Below, in pieces: positions 27,378 to 35,745 of a stretch of DNA of 64,000 nt (position 1 is the stretch's first letter; every line of letters begins with the position of its first letter). Source of the stretch: a virus. A model generated the notes under the pieces. The model ran no database searches. It was not told where the DNA came from and saw only the letters and a list, made by a program, of their open reading frames with translations. The stretch is from IMG/VR virus record IMGVR_UViG_3300046804_001245, positions 42,883 through 106,882 of that record. One strand, 5' to 3'. Position numbers and translations under genes: made by a program.

Positions 27378-27645
27378 GTTCTATTACCATTACCGCCGCC
27401 GTCATTGTATTGGCAGAGCATACTGCATATAAATGACTATATGCGGAGAGTTCAATTGTAAATGCTTGTCCTGGAAATAATTTAAAGCCATAGCTGCTAG
27501 ATGACACAGAATCTGTGCCCAAATAAATATAGCCAGAATCATTGTTATTCTGCACAACTAAAGTATTGGCAGACTGTGTCGAATCTACAATTGTTAGCTC
27601 TGTTGGCGTAGATGTGGACAATGTAAGATTACGAGTTCTGATCAT
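27367..27645 (-). CDS. Small virion decoration or fibre-associated protein
   Basis: Ninety-two residues of beta-sandwich type with a PGQAFTIEL-type strand. Similar in style to the 102-aa protein at 39711. Forms a two-gene unit with 26883. Confidence 0.55.
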   Translation of the reverse strand: MIRTRNLTLSTSTPTELTIVDSTQSANTLVVQNNNDSGYIYLGTDSVSSSSYGFKLFPGQAFTIELSAYSHLYAVCSANTMTAAVMVIERAI

Positions 27646-27734
27646 ATTGATATTATACCGCTATCTCTCTTCCGCCGAGTCACTGCATTTTGCACTTATT
27701 TTTCGCAATGCGTTGCAATTGCACTATAAAAGGA

Positions 27735-27835
27735 CAAATCCCAACCAGAGGCGGATCCGATTGGGACTTGCTACGCCGAAGCGTAAGCACGGGGAGCAAA
27801 CGGTGGGATGCTACGACCCGTACAGATCTAAGTAT
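27735..27835. ncRNA. Structured GC-rich non-coding stretch
   Basis: In the 221-bp gap 27646-27866, three consecutive stems can be drawn: TCCCAA/TTGGGA, GC-TACGC/GCGTA-AGC with a CGAA tetraloop, and ACGGG/CCCGT enclosing AGCA/TGCT. The GC content is well above its surroundings. A possible + strand -10 (TATAAA) lies just upstream, and a T-run follows. It matches no tRNA or riboswitch that I can identify. The strand is uncertain. Confidence 0.4.
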
Positions 27836-27866
27836 CACATATATTATTTTTTAAGTCAACTACTTT

Positions 27867-28145
27867 TTAATCCCAAGAACTACCTCTAGTAGTTTTTGGT
27901 AAATATTTTTCATCCCCTGTTAAATCGGCTAGAAGGCCCATTAGACGGTTGCAGTCCTCATGCTTCCAGTAGAAGTAGCAGGTTCCATTTTCGACGCCGT
28001 GGCAATTTCCTAGCTCTTTTTCTAGCCTATTTACCATCCAGCGTAAGGCGCCAGTTGCCATAGCTTGATCATCATAGTAATTCTGAAATTCTATTTTTGC
28101 AGTATTCATATATCGTGTAATTTGATCGATATATAATCTATTCAT
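27867..28145 (-). CDS. 92-aa hypothetical protein
   Basis: The start at 28145 follows an AGGAAG site; the longer frame to 28199 overlaps the upstream gene more. Helical, with C/H/W residues in the centre (NCHGVENGTCYFYWKHEDC) that may bind metal. Unknown. Confidence 0.6.
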   Translation of the reverse strand: MNRLYIDQITRYMNTAKIEFQNYYDDQAMATGALRWMVNRLEKELGNCHGVENGTCYFYWKHEDCNRLMGLLADLTGDEKYLPKTTRGSSWD

Positions 28146-28341
28146 TTTCTTCCTGTGGAGTATATGATGGGGCGGGGCCCAAAAGATATCCTTGATCATG
28201 ATATTTAATCATTTTATCTACTTCTTCTGCCCCCACCAATTTGCTGGCAATAATTGTCATAACATCATAGATACGGTGTAGCATAATATAATTAACCATA
28301 TCTAGGTTCTGTGCTAGATCTTCTTTATTTTCTTCTGTCAT
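28138..28341 (-). CDS. 67-aa helical protein
   Basis: Acidic helix pair and a Pro/Tyr-rich tail. Overlaps both neighbours by four to eight bases. Unknown. Confidence 0.55.
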   Translation of the reverse strand: MTEENKEDLAQNLDMVNYIMLHRIYDVMTIIASKLVGAEEVDKMIKYHDQGYLLGPAPSYTPQEENE

Positions 28342-28439
28342 GGTCTACCTATATCTTCCCAGAATTTTTCTCTACCCATGGCGTCAGTTTCTTTTATCTG
28401 TCCGCCGTCAGTTTCTAACTGCTTTATCCATTCGGTCAT
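28338..28439 (-). CDS. 33-aa peptide
   Basis: Short charged peptide whose stop overlaps the next ATG (ATGA) and whose start lies inside the upstream gene. Accepted on coupling alone. Confidence 0.35.
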   Translation of the reverse strand: MTEWIKQLETDGGQIKETDAMGREKFWEDIGRP

Positions 28440-28611
28440 AAAAGTCCAATCCTATTTCTTTTTTGTATTCACAAGAAAGACAGTATAGGTAAATTTTATC
28501 ATCAATTGTTTGATTAGGCATTAGAAGGCCTTGGTCTAGTGGACATTCCACTTTTGACACAAGGCCCTCTTCTGCTAAAGCCAAATATTTAGATACAACC
28601 TGTATCTTCAA
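28408..28611 (-). CDS. 67-aa zinc-ribbon protein
   Basis: CPLD near residue 23 and CLSC near residue 44 give the metal site. Small ribbon of a common phage type. Confidence 0.6.
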   Translation of the reverse strand: MKIQVVSKYLALAEEGLVSKVECPLDQGLLMPNQTIDDKIYLYCLSCEYKKEIGLDFYDRMDKAVRN

Positions 28612-28626
28612 TGACTTTCTCCATCT

Positions 28627-29187
28627 CTATTGATTAGGAAACTTTGCTAGCCATTTGCTAACAGATCCACTCTTAATGGATGACCATGAACTCCAGTCAT
28701 TTCCGCCCTGGGTCATGTGATACGTTATCTCTGCGTTAATTACTGGATCAAACAATAGTACGTTCGATCTCAGGTCGAATTTCTCTTTGCGATCATCGCC
28801 AAGGTTTCCCAGCATGTTGATCTGAAAAATTCCGTAGGAACTGTCTCCAGTTTTCCTGTTGCCGTTATACGCCATTGGTCGTCCATTGGACTCCGATTTT
28901 GCTACGGCCCAAGCCAGTTTAAGGGCTTTGCCTTCAAAACCTACAGACTTGAGTAGTTGCAGCAACTCTTTATCTGTAAGCGTTTCTGAAGGTTTGTACA
29001 CAGTGTTGCTGAATTTTTCCAGCGTTTGTTTCTTCAGTTGTGCTTCTGTTTTTGTCTCTGGTTTTACAACCAAAGCTTTGGCTGGCGTCATTACTTCAGG
29101 CTGGACTCCGAATAAGAACAATGTTATCATTCCTATTACGGTCCAACTATGAGCAACATCGCTCAACCGTTGTTTGATATTCTCCAT
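28627..29187 (-). CDS. Lysozyme-like transglycosylase with N-terminal membrane/signal segment
   Basis: One hundred and eighty-six residues. A hydrophobic segment (about residues 15-28) precedes a Lys-rich linker and then an SLT/lysozyme-like fold: catalytic Glu99 in AKSESNG and the SYGIFQIN motif at 117-124. It cuts glycan strands, complementing the CHAP enzyme at 2313. The start at 29187 is chosen for its spacing from AGGAGG. Expression on the opposite strand, far from the lysis cassette, suggests a separate role such as wall remodelling or a secreted, early-acting lysin. Confidence 0.8.
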   Translation of the reverse strand: MENIKQRLSDVAHSWTVIGMITLFLFGVQPEVMTPAKALVVKPETKTEAQLKKQTLEKFSNTVYKPSETLTDKELLQLLKSVGFEGKALKLAWAVAKSESNGRPMAYNGNRKTGDSSYGIFQINMLGNLGDDRKEKFDLRSNVLLFDPVINAEITYHMTQGGNDWSSWSSIKSGSVSKWLAKFPNQ

Positions 29188-29229
29188 TGGCATTTCCTCC
29201 TTTAGAGATAACGAACTATAATAGTAACA

Positions 29230-29259
29230 TTGTTTGGCAATGCCTGTCAAGCCAGTTGA
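29230..29259 (-). promoter_or_regulatory. Promoter TTGACA-N18-TACTAT
   Basis: Sigma70-type promoter reading leftward into the transglycosylase operon, in the divergent gap before the glycosyltransferase. Confidence 0.55.
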
Positions 29260-29271
29260 CCAGAAAATAAA

Positions 29272-30261
29272 ATGCAAATTTCATTCTCAACACCGATAAT
29301 CAATATGAAAACCAATAATGGTTACGGTCATGCTGGCACAAAAATAGTAGATTCTTTAAAAAATTTAGGTCATGAAGTTCCTTTTCAATATTCAAAAGCA
29401 CCAGTACAATTAAACTTTTCTCAACCAGATTATTTTAAACTTCATCGTAATCAATATCAGATTAGTTATACTCCATGGGAATCAACTGTAATTCCTGAAA
29501 GATGGGCTAGTCCTTTATCTTTAGTTCATGAGATCTGGACAACTTCTGATTGGTGTGCTAATGTGTTTGCAGATAACGGATACAAAGATGTTCGTGTTTT
29601 CCCACATGGAATAGATCCTGTTTGGGCGCCCCGCCGCCGCCGTGATGATGACGTTATAAAGTTTTTGCATGTCGGCGAGCCAGCGCCAAGAAAGGCGGGC
29701 CAAATGGTGGTCGACGCTTTTACAAATCTTTTTGGTAATGACCGACGTTATTCTTTAACACTTAAAGTATATAAACATAATACTACTAGAATATATAATA
29801 ACTATATAGATAAAAATATATTAGGTTTACCAAATGTTCTATATAATAATATATATATAATAGATAAAGATATGACAACTGAAGAATTAGTTAAATTGTA
29901 TCATGATCATGATGTTTTAATTTATCCATCATATGGTGAAGGATTTGGATTTATTCCATTACAAGCATTAGCTACTGGTATGCCTACAATTTGTACAGGT
30001 GATTGGGCAGATTATGAAAGATATCTAGGACCATTAAAGTTAAAATCAGAACTTATAGATTCACCTTGGCCTTTTCCACATGAAGGAAAAGTATTTGAAC
30101 CAAACTATCAACATCTACTTGAACTTATGAGAGATGTATCAATAAACTTTAATGCTTATTCTGGATACTATTACGCTCAGTCAACTAAAATACATGAAGA
30201 CTATAACTGGAATCAGTTGACCAATAATGCATTCAGTCACATATTTAAAAAGTTTTCTTAA
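29272..30261 (+). CDS. GT-B fold glycosyltransferase (GT4-like)
   Basis: Three hundred and twenty-nine residues. An N-terminal domain with a GYGHAG loop, then FPHGIDP, a central RxxR-rich turn (FLHVGEPAPRKAG) and the C-terminal E-x7-type donor motif (YPSYGEGFGFIPLQALATGMP), as in family 4 enzymes using nucleotide sugars. Possible acceptors are fibres, host envelope glycans or DNA bases. A second, distinct enzyme is at 56046. It shares the fibre region but has its own start. Confidence 0.85.
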   Translation: MQISFSTPIINMKTNNGYGHAGTKIVDSLKNLGHEVPFQYSKAPVQLNFSQPDYFKLHRNQYQISYTPWESTVIPERWASPLSLVHEIWTTSDWCANVFADNGYKDVRVFPHGIDPVWAPRRRRDDDVIKFLHVGEPAPRKAGQMVVDAFTNLFGNDRRYSLTLKVYKHNTTRIYNNYIDKNILGLPNVLYNNIYIIDKDMTTEELVKLYHDHDVLIYPSYGEGFGFIPLQALATGMPTICTGDWADYERYLGPLKLKSELIDSPWPFPHEGKVFEPNYQHLLELMRDVSINFNAYSGYYYAQSTKIHEDYNWNQLTNNAFSHIFKKFS

Positions 30262-30348
30262 ACCCCTTCCCTCTATAAATAAAGTTTGCTAGAATTAGAG
30301 TCTTACTAATTTTTAAATTTAAACCGCAAGGCGGAGAAAAGGTGTTAT

Positions 30349-32283
30349 ATGTCAAGAGTTATTGAAAACCCATACGAAAATTTCATTGCATTATCAAGGT
30401 ATGCAAGATGGATGCCAGAAGAGAATCGCAGAGAAACATGGGGAGAAACTGTAGATCGATACTTTGACTTCATGTTAAATCACCTTGGAAAGAATCACGG
30501 ATATACACCAGATGAAAAGTTAGTTGCAGAACTTAAAGATGCTGTTTATAACCGAAATGTAATGCCGTCAATGCGATCAGTAATGACTGCAGGTGCTGCT
30601 CTTGATAGAGACCATGTTGCAGGATACAACTGCTCATTTGTTCCAGTAGATAATCCACGTTCATTTGATGAAACGATGTATATCTTGATGTGTGGAACTG
30701 GTGTTGGATTCTCTGTTGAATATAAGTATGTCAACAAACTTCCTGCCGTCCCAGAATCATTTGAAAAGTCTACCACCGTTATTGTTGTTGAAGATTCAAA
30801 GACTGGATGGGCAAAAGCTTACCGTGAACTTCTTGCAATGCTTTGGGCAGGACAGATTCCAGCAATCGATGTATCAAAACTTCGTCCAGCAGGTGCTCGT
30901 CTTAAGACAATGGGAGGCCGCTCTTCAGGACCACAGCCATTGATTAATCTTTTTGACTTTACAATCGCAAAGTTTAAAACAGCGGCAGGTCGTCAATTGA
31001 AACCTATCGAAGCACACGATATAATGTGTAAGATTGGTGAAATCGTTGTTGTTGGAGGAGTTCGTCGTTCTGCGATGATCTCGCTTTCAAACATTAATGA
31101 CATTGAGATGGCGGCAGCAAAATCAGGTAACTGGTGGGAGAACAATTCGCAGCGAGCCCTTTCAAATAATTCAGTAGCATATTCTCGTAAACCAGAGATG
31201 GAACAGTTTATTGCAGAATGGAAGAATCTTTATGACTCAAAATCAGGAGAACGTGGTATTTACAATGTGGCGGCTGCTCAAAAGCAGGCAGCACGATGGG
31301 GACGCAGAGACCCTGAAATCCATTACGGAACAAACCCATGTTCAGAAATTATCCTCAGACCTTATCAATTTTGTAACCTCTCTGAAGTTGTAATCAGAGA
31401 GAAGGATACTCGTAAAACAGTAGCAGAAAAGGTAAGACTTGCCACAATTCTAGGAACATGGCAATCTACACTAACAGACTTTAAATACCTTCGTAAAATT
31501 TGGAAAGATAACACCGAAGAAGAAAGACTGCTTGGAGTTTCTCTAACAGGTCAATTTGGCAACAAGTTCTTTTCTGGTAAAGAGAATCTAGATGAACTAG
31601 GAAAGACGCTAGAAAGTCTTCGTGAATATGCTAGAGAGACAAATAAAGTAGAAGCAGAAAAGATTGGCATTAACGAGTCTGCCGCAATCACATGCGTCAA
31701 GCCATCTGGAACTGTATCACAGCTTGTAGGTGTATCTTCTGGAATGCATGCATGGCATTCAGATTATTATATCCGCACAGTTCGTGGTGACAAGAAAGAT
31801 CCACTATCAACATTTTTGAAAGAAGTCGGAATTCCAGTAGAAGATGATTTCATGAAGCCAAACGATACTTATGTCTTCTCATTCCCAGTAAAAGCACCAG
31901 AAGGCGCTATTACGAGAAATGATCTTACTGCTATTGATCACTTAAATACATGGCTCGTATATCAGCGAGCATGGTGCGAACATAAACCATCTATTACTGT
32001 ATCTGTAAAGGAAGATGAATGGATGGAAGTTGGTGCTTGGGTATATAAGCATTTTGATGAAGTATCTGGAATTTCATTCCTTCCACACTCAGATCATAGC
32101 TATAAGCAAGCACCATATCAAGAAGTTACTGAAACAGAATATTTAGAACTTCTTTCTAAGATGCCATCAGAAATTCGTTGGGAAGATTTGTCTTTCTACG
32201 AAACTGAAGACGGAACAAGTGGAACACAGACTCTTGCTTGTACATCAGATGGTAACTGCGAGATTGTGGATATTTCTGCTTAG
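30349..32283 (+). CDS. nrdJ: Class II (adenosylcobalamin-dependent) ribonucleoside-triphosphate reductase
   Basis: Six hundred and forty-four residues, monomeric type. Cys331 and Glu333 (NPCSEI) and Cys342 (FCNLSE) are spaced exactly like Cys408, Glu410 and Cys419 of the Lactobacillus leichmannii enzyme, with Cys95 (GYNCSF) as the disulphide partner. A C-terminal CTSDGNC pair can shuttle electrons from thioredoxin (gene at 8530). It makes deoxynucleotides for phage replication, oxygen-independently but needing vitamin B12. The leader (30262-30348) has a -10 (TAGAAT) and no recognisable cobalamin riboswitch. No intein or intron is visible. Confidence 0.93.
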   Translation: MSRVIENPYENFIALSRYARWMPEENRRETWGETVDRYFDFMLNHLGKNHGYTPDEKLVAELKDAVYNRNVMPSMRSVMTAGAALDRDHVAGYNCSFVPVDNPRSFDETMYILMCGTGVGFSVEYKYVNKLPAVPESFEKSTTVIVVEDSKTGWAKAYRELLAMLWAGQIPAIDVSKLRPAGARLKTMGGRSSGPQPLINLFDFTIAKFKTAAGRQLKPIEAHDIMCKIGEIVVVGGVRRSAMISLSNINDIEMAAAKSGNWWENNSQRALSNNSVAYSRKPEMEQFIAEWKNLYDSKSGERGIYNVAAAQKQAARWGRRDPEIHYGTNPCSEIILRPYQFCNLSEVVIREKDTRKTVAEKVRLATILGTWQSTLTDFKYLRKIWKDNTEEERLLGVSLTGQFGNKFFSGKENLDELGKTLESLREYARETNKVEAEKIGINESAAITCVKPSGTVSQLVGVSSGMHAWHSDYYIRTVRGDKKDPLSTFLKEVGIPVEDDFMKPNDTYVFSFPVKAPEGAITRNDLTAIDHLNTWLVYQRAWCEHKPSITVSVKEDEWMEVGAWVYKHFDEVSGISFLPHSDHSYKQAPYQEVTETEYLELLSKMPSEIRWEDLSFYETEDGTSGTQTLACTSDGNCEIVDISA

Positions 32284-32349
32284 TAGTATAATAGAATTGG
32301 GTTAACACCCAAATTCCTGGGCATAGGGCCCAGAAATAAGGAGGTCTTT

Positions 32350-32577
32350 ATGAAAGAAGATCTTAATCAGGATGGAAAGGTAACAATGCAAGAGAAAATT
32401 CTAGCAGCGTTAGCAAGCTATGGCCGTCATTTCCTTGGCGCCGCCATCGCTCTATATATGACTGGTAATACAGACCCAGGAGATTTAATCAAAGGTGGAA
32501 TTGCGGCATGCTTGCCAGTAATCCTCAAGGCATTAAATCCAAATGAGCCATCTTTTGGCTTTACCAAGAAGGCATAA
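32350..32577 (+). CDS. Small membrane protein with EF-hand-like loop
   Basis: Seventy-five residues. DLNQDGKVTMQEK is a calcium-loop-like start (D-x-N-x-D-G). One or two hydrophobic segments (about residues 24-38 and 50-62) follow. This resembles small holin-like proteins of aquatic phages, but the position is not in the lysis cassette. The leader contains two hairpins (GGGTTAACACCC and CTGGGCATAGGGCCCAG) and an AGGAGG site. Confidence 0.6.
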   Translation: MKEDLNQDGKVTMQEKILAALASYGRHFLGAAIALYMTGNTDPGDLIKGGIAACLPVILKALNPNEPSFGFTKKA

Positions 32578-32652
32578 TTTAATAATAGATTAGGATTACT
32601 CCTGTGCTAAAATAAGCATAGGAGTTTTCCTATTTAGGAGATATTTCAGCAA

Positions 32653-32997
32653 ATGGCAGGACAAAAAAATTGGGAAGTAGATCAAGATACTACTTTCACA
32701 TTCGTAGTAGAATATAAAGATCCGAATGATGCAGTCATCGATCTTACTGGCGCTACCGCAAAAATGCAGGTAAGAGATGCTACAGCCCAAAAACTTGCCT
32801 TTACTTTAACATCACCTTCTGGTGGAATAACAATCGACGGAGCCCTTGGCAAAGTTACAGTTAAAATGACTCCAACTCAAACTAAGAAGTTATTCTATCC
32901 AAAATCTATTTATGACCTAATAATCGTAGACAGTAATTCAAATAGAATTAAACTTCTTGGGGGTTACATAACTCTTAAGAGGACTGTCACTGTATGA
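32653..32997 (+). CDS. Baseplate/fibre-associated beta-sandwich protein (BppU-like)
   Basis: One hundred and fourteen residues with motifs D-x-x-F-x-V-x-Y-K-D-P and LTGATAKMQVRD, typical of N-terminal domains of baseplate upper proteins and other virion attachment modules. First gene of the fibre array. Overlaps the next gene by four bases. Confidence 0.7.
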   Translation: MAGQKNWEVDQDTTFTFVVEYKDPNDAVIDLTGATAKMQVRDATAQKLAFTLTSPSGGITIDGALGKVTVKMTPTQTKKLFYPKSIYDLIIVDSNSNRIKLLGGYITLKRTVTV

Positions 32998-33449
32998 CCG
33001 AAAATATAGTAGTAGTAAATCAAACAGAAAACTCAGTTTTAGTTTCAACTCCTGGTCCACAAGGGCCAAGGGGTAGAACAATTTTAAATGGAGTAGGAGC
33101 CCCATCAGCAAATCTTGGGCTTACTGGAGATTTTTATTATAATACAGCCACAACAGATTTTTATGGACCAAAACTTTCTGATATAACCTGGACTGGCGCA
33201 ACAGTAATTAAATTTATTCAAGAGGGATCAGATTATGCATCTTCTCATTCTTGGGAAATAGGACAAGTATCTGGACCAGTATCAGGAATATATTCAGTTT
33301 CAATAACACATAATTTAGGCTTTTATCCTAATGTAACCGTCAAAACAAGTGGCGGAGACATATTGGAAACAGGAATAGATTATAATAGTATTAATCAAAT
33401 AACACTGACAATGGCTCAACCATTTGCAGGGACAGCGTACCTGTCGTAA
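32994..33449 (+). CDS. Fibre protein with short collagen-like stretch
   Basis: One hundred and fifty-one residues. A short Gly-Pro-Gln-Gly-Pro-Arg-Gly run near residue 20, then a beta domain with the GDFYYNTAT motif and an SITHNLGFYPNVTV C-terminal strand set. Shares the SHNLG motif with the 607-aa fibre. Confidence 0.65.
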   Translation: MTENIVVVNQTENSVLVSTPGPQGPRGRTILNGVGAPSANLGLTGDFYYNTATTDFYGPKLSDITWTGATVIKFIQEGSDYASSHSWEIGQVSGPVSGIYSVSITHNLGFYPNVTVKTSGGDILETGIDYNSINQITLTMAQPFAGTAYLS

Positions 33450-33460
33450 GGAGATAAAAA

Positions 33461-35284
33461 ATGGCAAGATTATTCGTAACTGGCATTAATCTGAATAAAA
33501 ATGAACTTCAGAATGCCAGAATCCAAAACCTCAGCTCTGCGCCGTCTAGCCCAGTAGCAGGTCAAATTTATTTTAACACAACATCAAATGTATTATTCTT
33601 TTACAACGGAACTGAGTGGGTGCCAGCCTCTGGTTCAACGGAAGTAATTCAAGATGTTATCGGCTCTTCCGTAATTGGTGGAACTGGTTTAACTGCAGCA
33701 TATAATGATACATCAGGCGAAACAACAATTGATTTAGACAACACTGCAGTCACACATGGTTCTTATGGAGGATCTGCAGGAAAAACTGTATCCTTTACAG
33801 TAGATCAGCAAGGTCGTTTAACTGCAGCTTCTGACACAAATATTTCAATTACAGCTTCTCAAGTATCAGATTTCACGGAAGCCACACAAGACGCAATATC
33901 AACAGCGCTAACAGAAGGCGAAGGAATTGATATCGTTTATAATGATGGATCAAACACTATCACAATTTCTGGCGAAGATGCCTCAGATACAAATAAAGGT
34001 GTTGCGTCATTCAGCGCAACAGACTTTGTAGTAACAAGCGGAAACGTAACAATAAATTCAGAAAGTATTTCAGATATCGTTGGCGGAATGGTAACTGGAA
34101 ATACAGAAACTGGAATTACGGTTACTTATCAAGATGGAGATAATACTCTTGACTTCGCAGTAGCAGATCAATTCCCATCACATACTACATCAGATCTTGC
34201 TGAGGGTACAAATTTGTACTATACAGAAGAGCGTGTACAAGATGAAATTGCTGATACTATAGTTGGCGGTACAGGAATCGATGCAACATATAATGATTCA
34301 GCTGGAACACTTACAATTGATATTGATTCAACTGTAGCTACAAAAGATGGATCACAAACATTAACAAATAAAGTTCTTGGTACAAGCACATCCCTTGGTG
34401 CAAATCTAGATGCTGGAACCTACAAGATTACAAATCTTGGAACTCCAACAAATTCAACAGATGCAGCAACAAAAGCATATGTAGATGCAGTTTCTGAAGG
34501 CCTACATGTTCATGAGGCAGCAAAAGTTTATGTTGGAACAAATATTACTATCGCAACTGCTCTAGAAGCAGGAGACGTAGTAGATGGAGTAACTCTTGCT
34601 GCAGGAATGCGAGTATTGGTAAATGGCCAAACAACGCAGTCTGAAAATGGCATTTACGTAGTTCAAGCCTCTGGTGGACCAATACGTGCACTAGATTTTG
34701 ATACTCCAACTGAAGTTGCTAGCGGAGACTTTATATTTGTTTCTTCTGGAACAAGTTATGGAAACACTGGATGGGTTCAAACAAATTCCCCAGCAACAAT
34801 TGGAACAGATGCAATTAGCTTTACGCAGTTCTCTGGTGCTGGTACATATACAGCAGGAGCAGGATTAACCCTAACTGGAACAGTATTTAGCGCAGATGTA
34901 ACTCCAACTTCTGGAAATGCATCTCTTATCAATACTGGTGGAGCAATTGAAGTAAAGACTGATACATCTCGTGGTCTTTCTGTAGATGCTAATGGCTTGG
35001 GAGTAAATACAGGAACAGGACTCACATTTAGTTCTGGAGCTCTAACATTTTCTGCAGGATATGGAGTTCGTAAATTTGTAGACGATATCGGAGACGGTGC
35101 AGCTACAACTTATACAATTTCACATAATCTTGGAACTAGAGATATATCAGTTCAAATATTTGAAAATGGATCACCATATGCTCAAGTTGAGGCAGATGTA
35201 GAACATGCTACTGTAAATACAGTAACAATTAAATTTGCAACTGCTCCAACATCAGCACAATATAGAGCGGTAATTGTTGGCTAA
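33461..35284 (+). CDS. Tail fibre protein, 607 aa
   Basis: Built from repeat-rich fibre modules: an N-terminal AGQIYFNTTSN/YNGTEW segment, several I-V-G-G-T-G-I-x-A-T-Y-N-D strands, YTEERVQD, TYKITNLGTPTNSTDAATKAYVD, and a C-terminal ISHNLG domain. These are characteristic of cyanophage-like and other aquatic phage fibres. The 933-aa fibre at 35746 carries the same YKITNLGTPT module. Confidence 0.8.
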   Translation: MARLFVTGINLNKNELQNARIQNLSSAPSSPVAGQIYFNTTSNVLFFYNGTEWVPASGSTEVIQDVIGSSVIGGTGLTAAYNDTSGETTIDLDNTAVTHGSYGGSAGKTVSFTVDQQGRLTAASDTNISITASQVSDFTEATQDAISTALTEGEGIDIVYNDGSNTITISGEDASDTNKGVASFSATDFVVTSGNVTINSESISDIVGGMVTGNTETGITVTYQDGDNTLDFAVADQFPSHTTSDLAEGTNLYYTEERVQDEIADTIVGGTGIDATYNDSAGTLTIDIDSTVATKDGSQTLTNKVLGTSTSLGANLDAGTYKITNLGTPTNSTDAATKAYVDAVSEGLHVHEAAKVYVGTNITIATALEAGDVVDGVTLAAGMRVLVNGQTTQSENGIYVVQASGGPIRALDFDTPTEVASGDFIFVSSGTSYGNTGWVQTNSPATIGTDAISFTQFSGAGTYTAGAGLTLTGTVFSADVTPTSGNASLINTGGAIEVKTDTSRGLSVDANGLGVNTGTGLTFSSGALTFSAGYGVRKFVDDIGDGAATTYTISHNLGTRDISVQIFENGSPYAQVEADVEHATVNTVTIKFATAPTSAQYRAVIVG

Positions 35285-35742
35285 TGGCTAAAAAGTTTTT
35301 AACTCCCGTCGTTCCGCCAGCCCTGGCTTCAGATCCAGCAAGCGGAACGATAGGAGCTATTTACTACAATACTGCTACTAATGTTTTAAAATTTTATAAT
35401 GGTACTGCATGGACGGCAGTAGGAACTGGAGCTGGTTCATCTTCAGCATCAGCAATACAAGCTTTAGCAACAGCTCCGAATAGCCCAACTCAAGGTGCAG
35501 TTTATTTTGATACAACTGAACAAACAATTAAAGCTTATAATGGAACAATTTGGTACGATGTTGCTGGCCCTAAAGAATTATTGGATCACCAACACTATGC
35601 TGGAGAAGGTTTAGTACGCCATGTAGACTATGGACAATATGTAGATGAATTAAATTATATTGTTTCTATGGACGGCGGAACCGCAAGTTCATCCTATGCA
35701 TCAGCACCAAACAATGATATAATTGACGGAGGAGTGGCATAG
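35284..35742 (+). CDS. Short fibre-array protein, 152 aa
   Basis: Two copies of the (A/G)xxYxNTxTNVLKFYNGTAW-type motif, and a His/Tyr-rich C-terminus with LDHQHYAGEG. Start shares its first base with the preceding stop. Probably an adaptor or small fibre. Confidence 0.65.
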   Translation: MAKKFLTPVVPPALASDPASGTIGAIYYNTATNVLKFYNGTAWTAVGTGAGSSSASAIQALATAPNSPTQGAVYFDTTEQTIKAYNGTIWYDVAGPKELLDHQHYAGEGLVRHVDYGQYVDELNYIVSMDGGTASSSYASAPNNDIIDGGVA

Positions 35743-35745
35743 AAA

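Noticed and set aside
27542-27889. A 115-codon + strand frame through the structured GC-rich stretch
   Set aside because: It runs antisense through a real fibre-like gene and the hairpins; no ribosome site and no recognisable protein.
30262-30348. Cobalamin riboswitch before nrdJ
   Set aside because: The leader is under 90 bases and lacks the conserved B12-box; only a short CCGC/GCGG hairpin is present.
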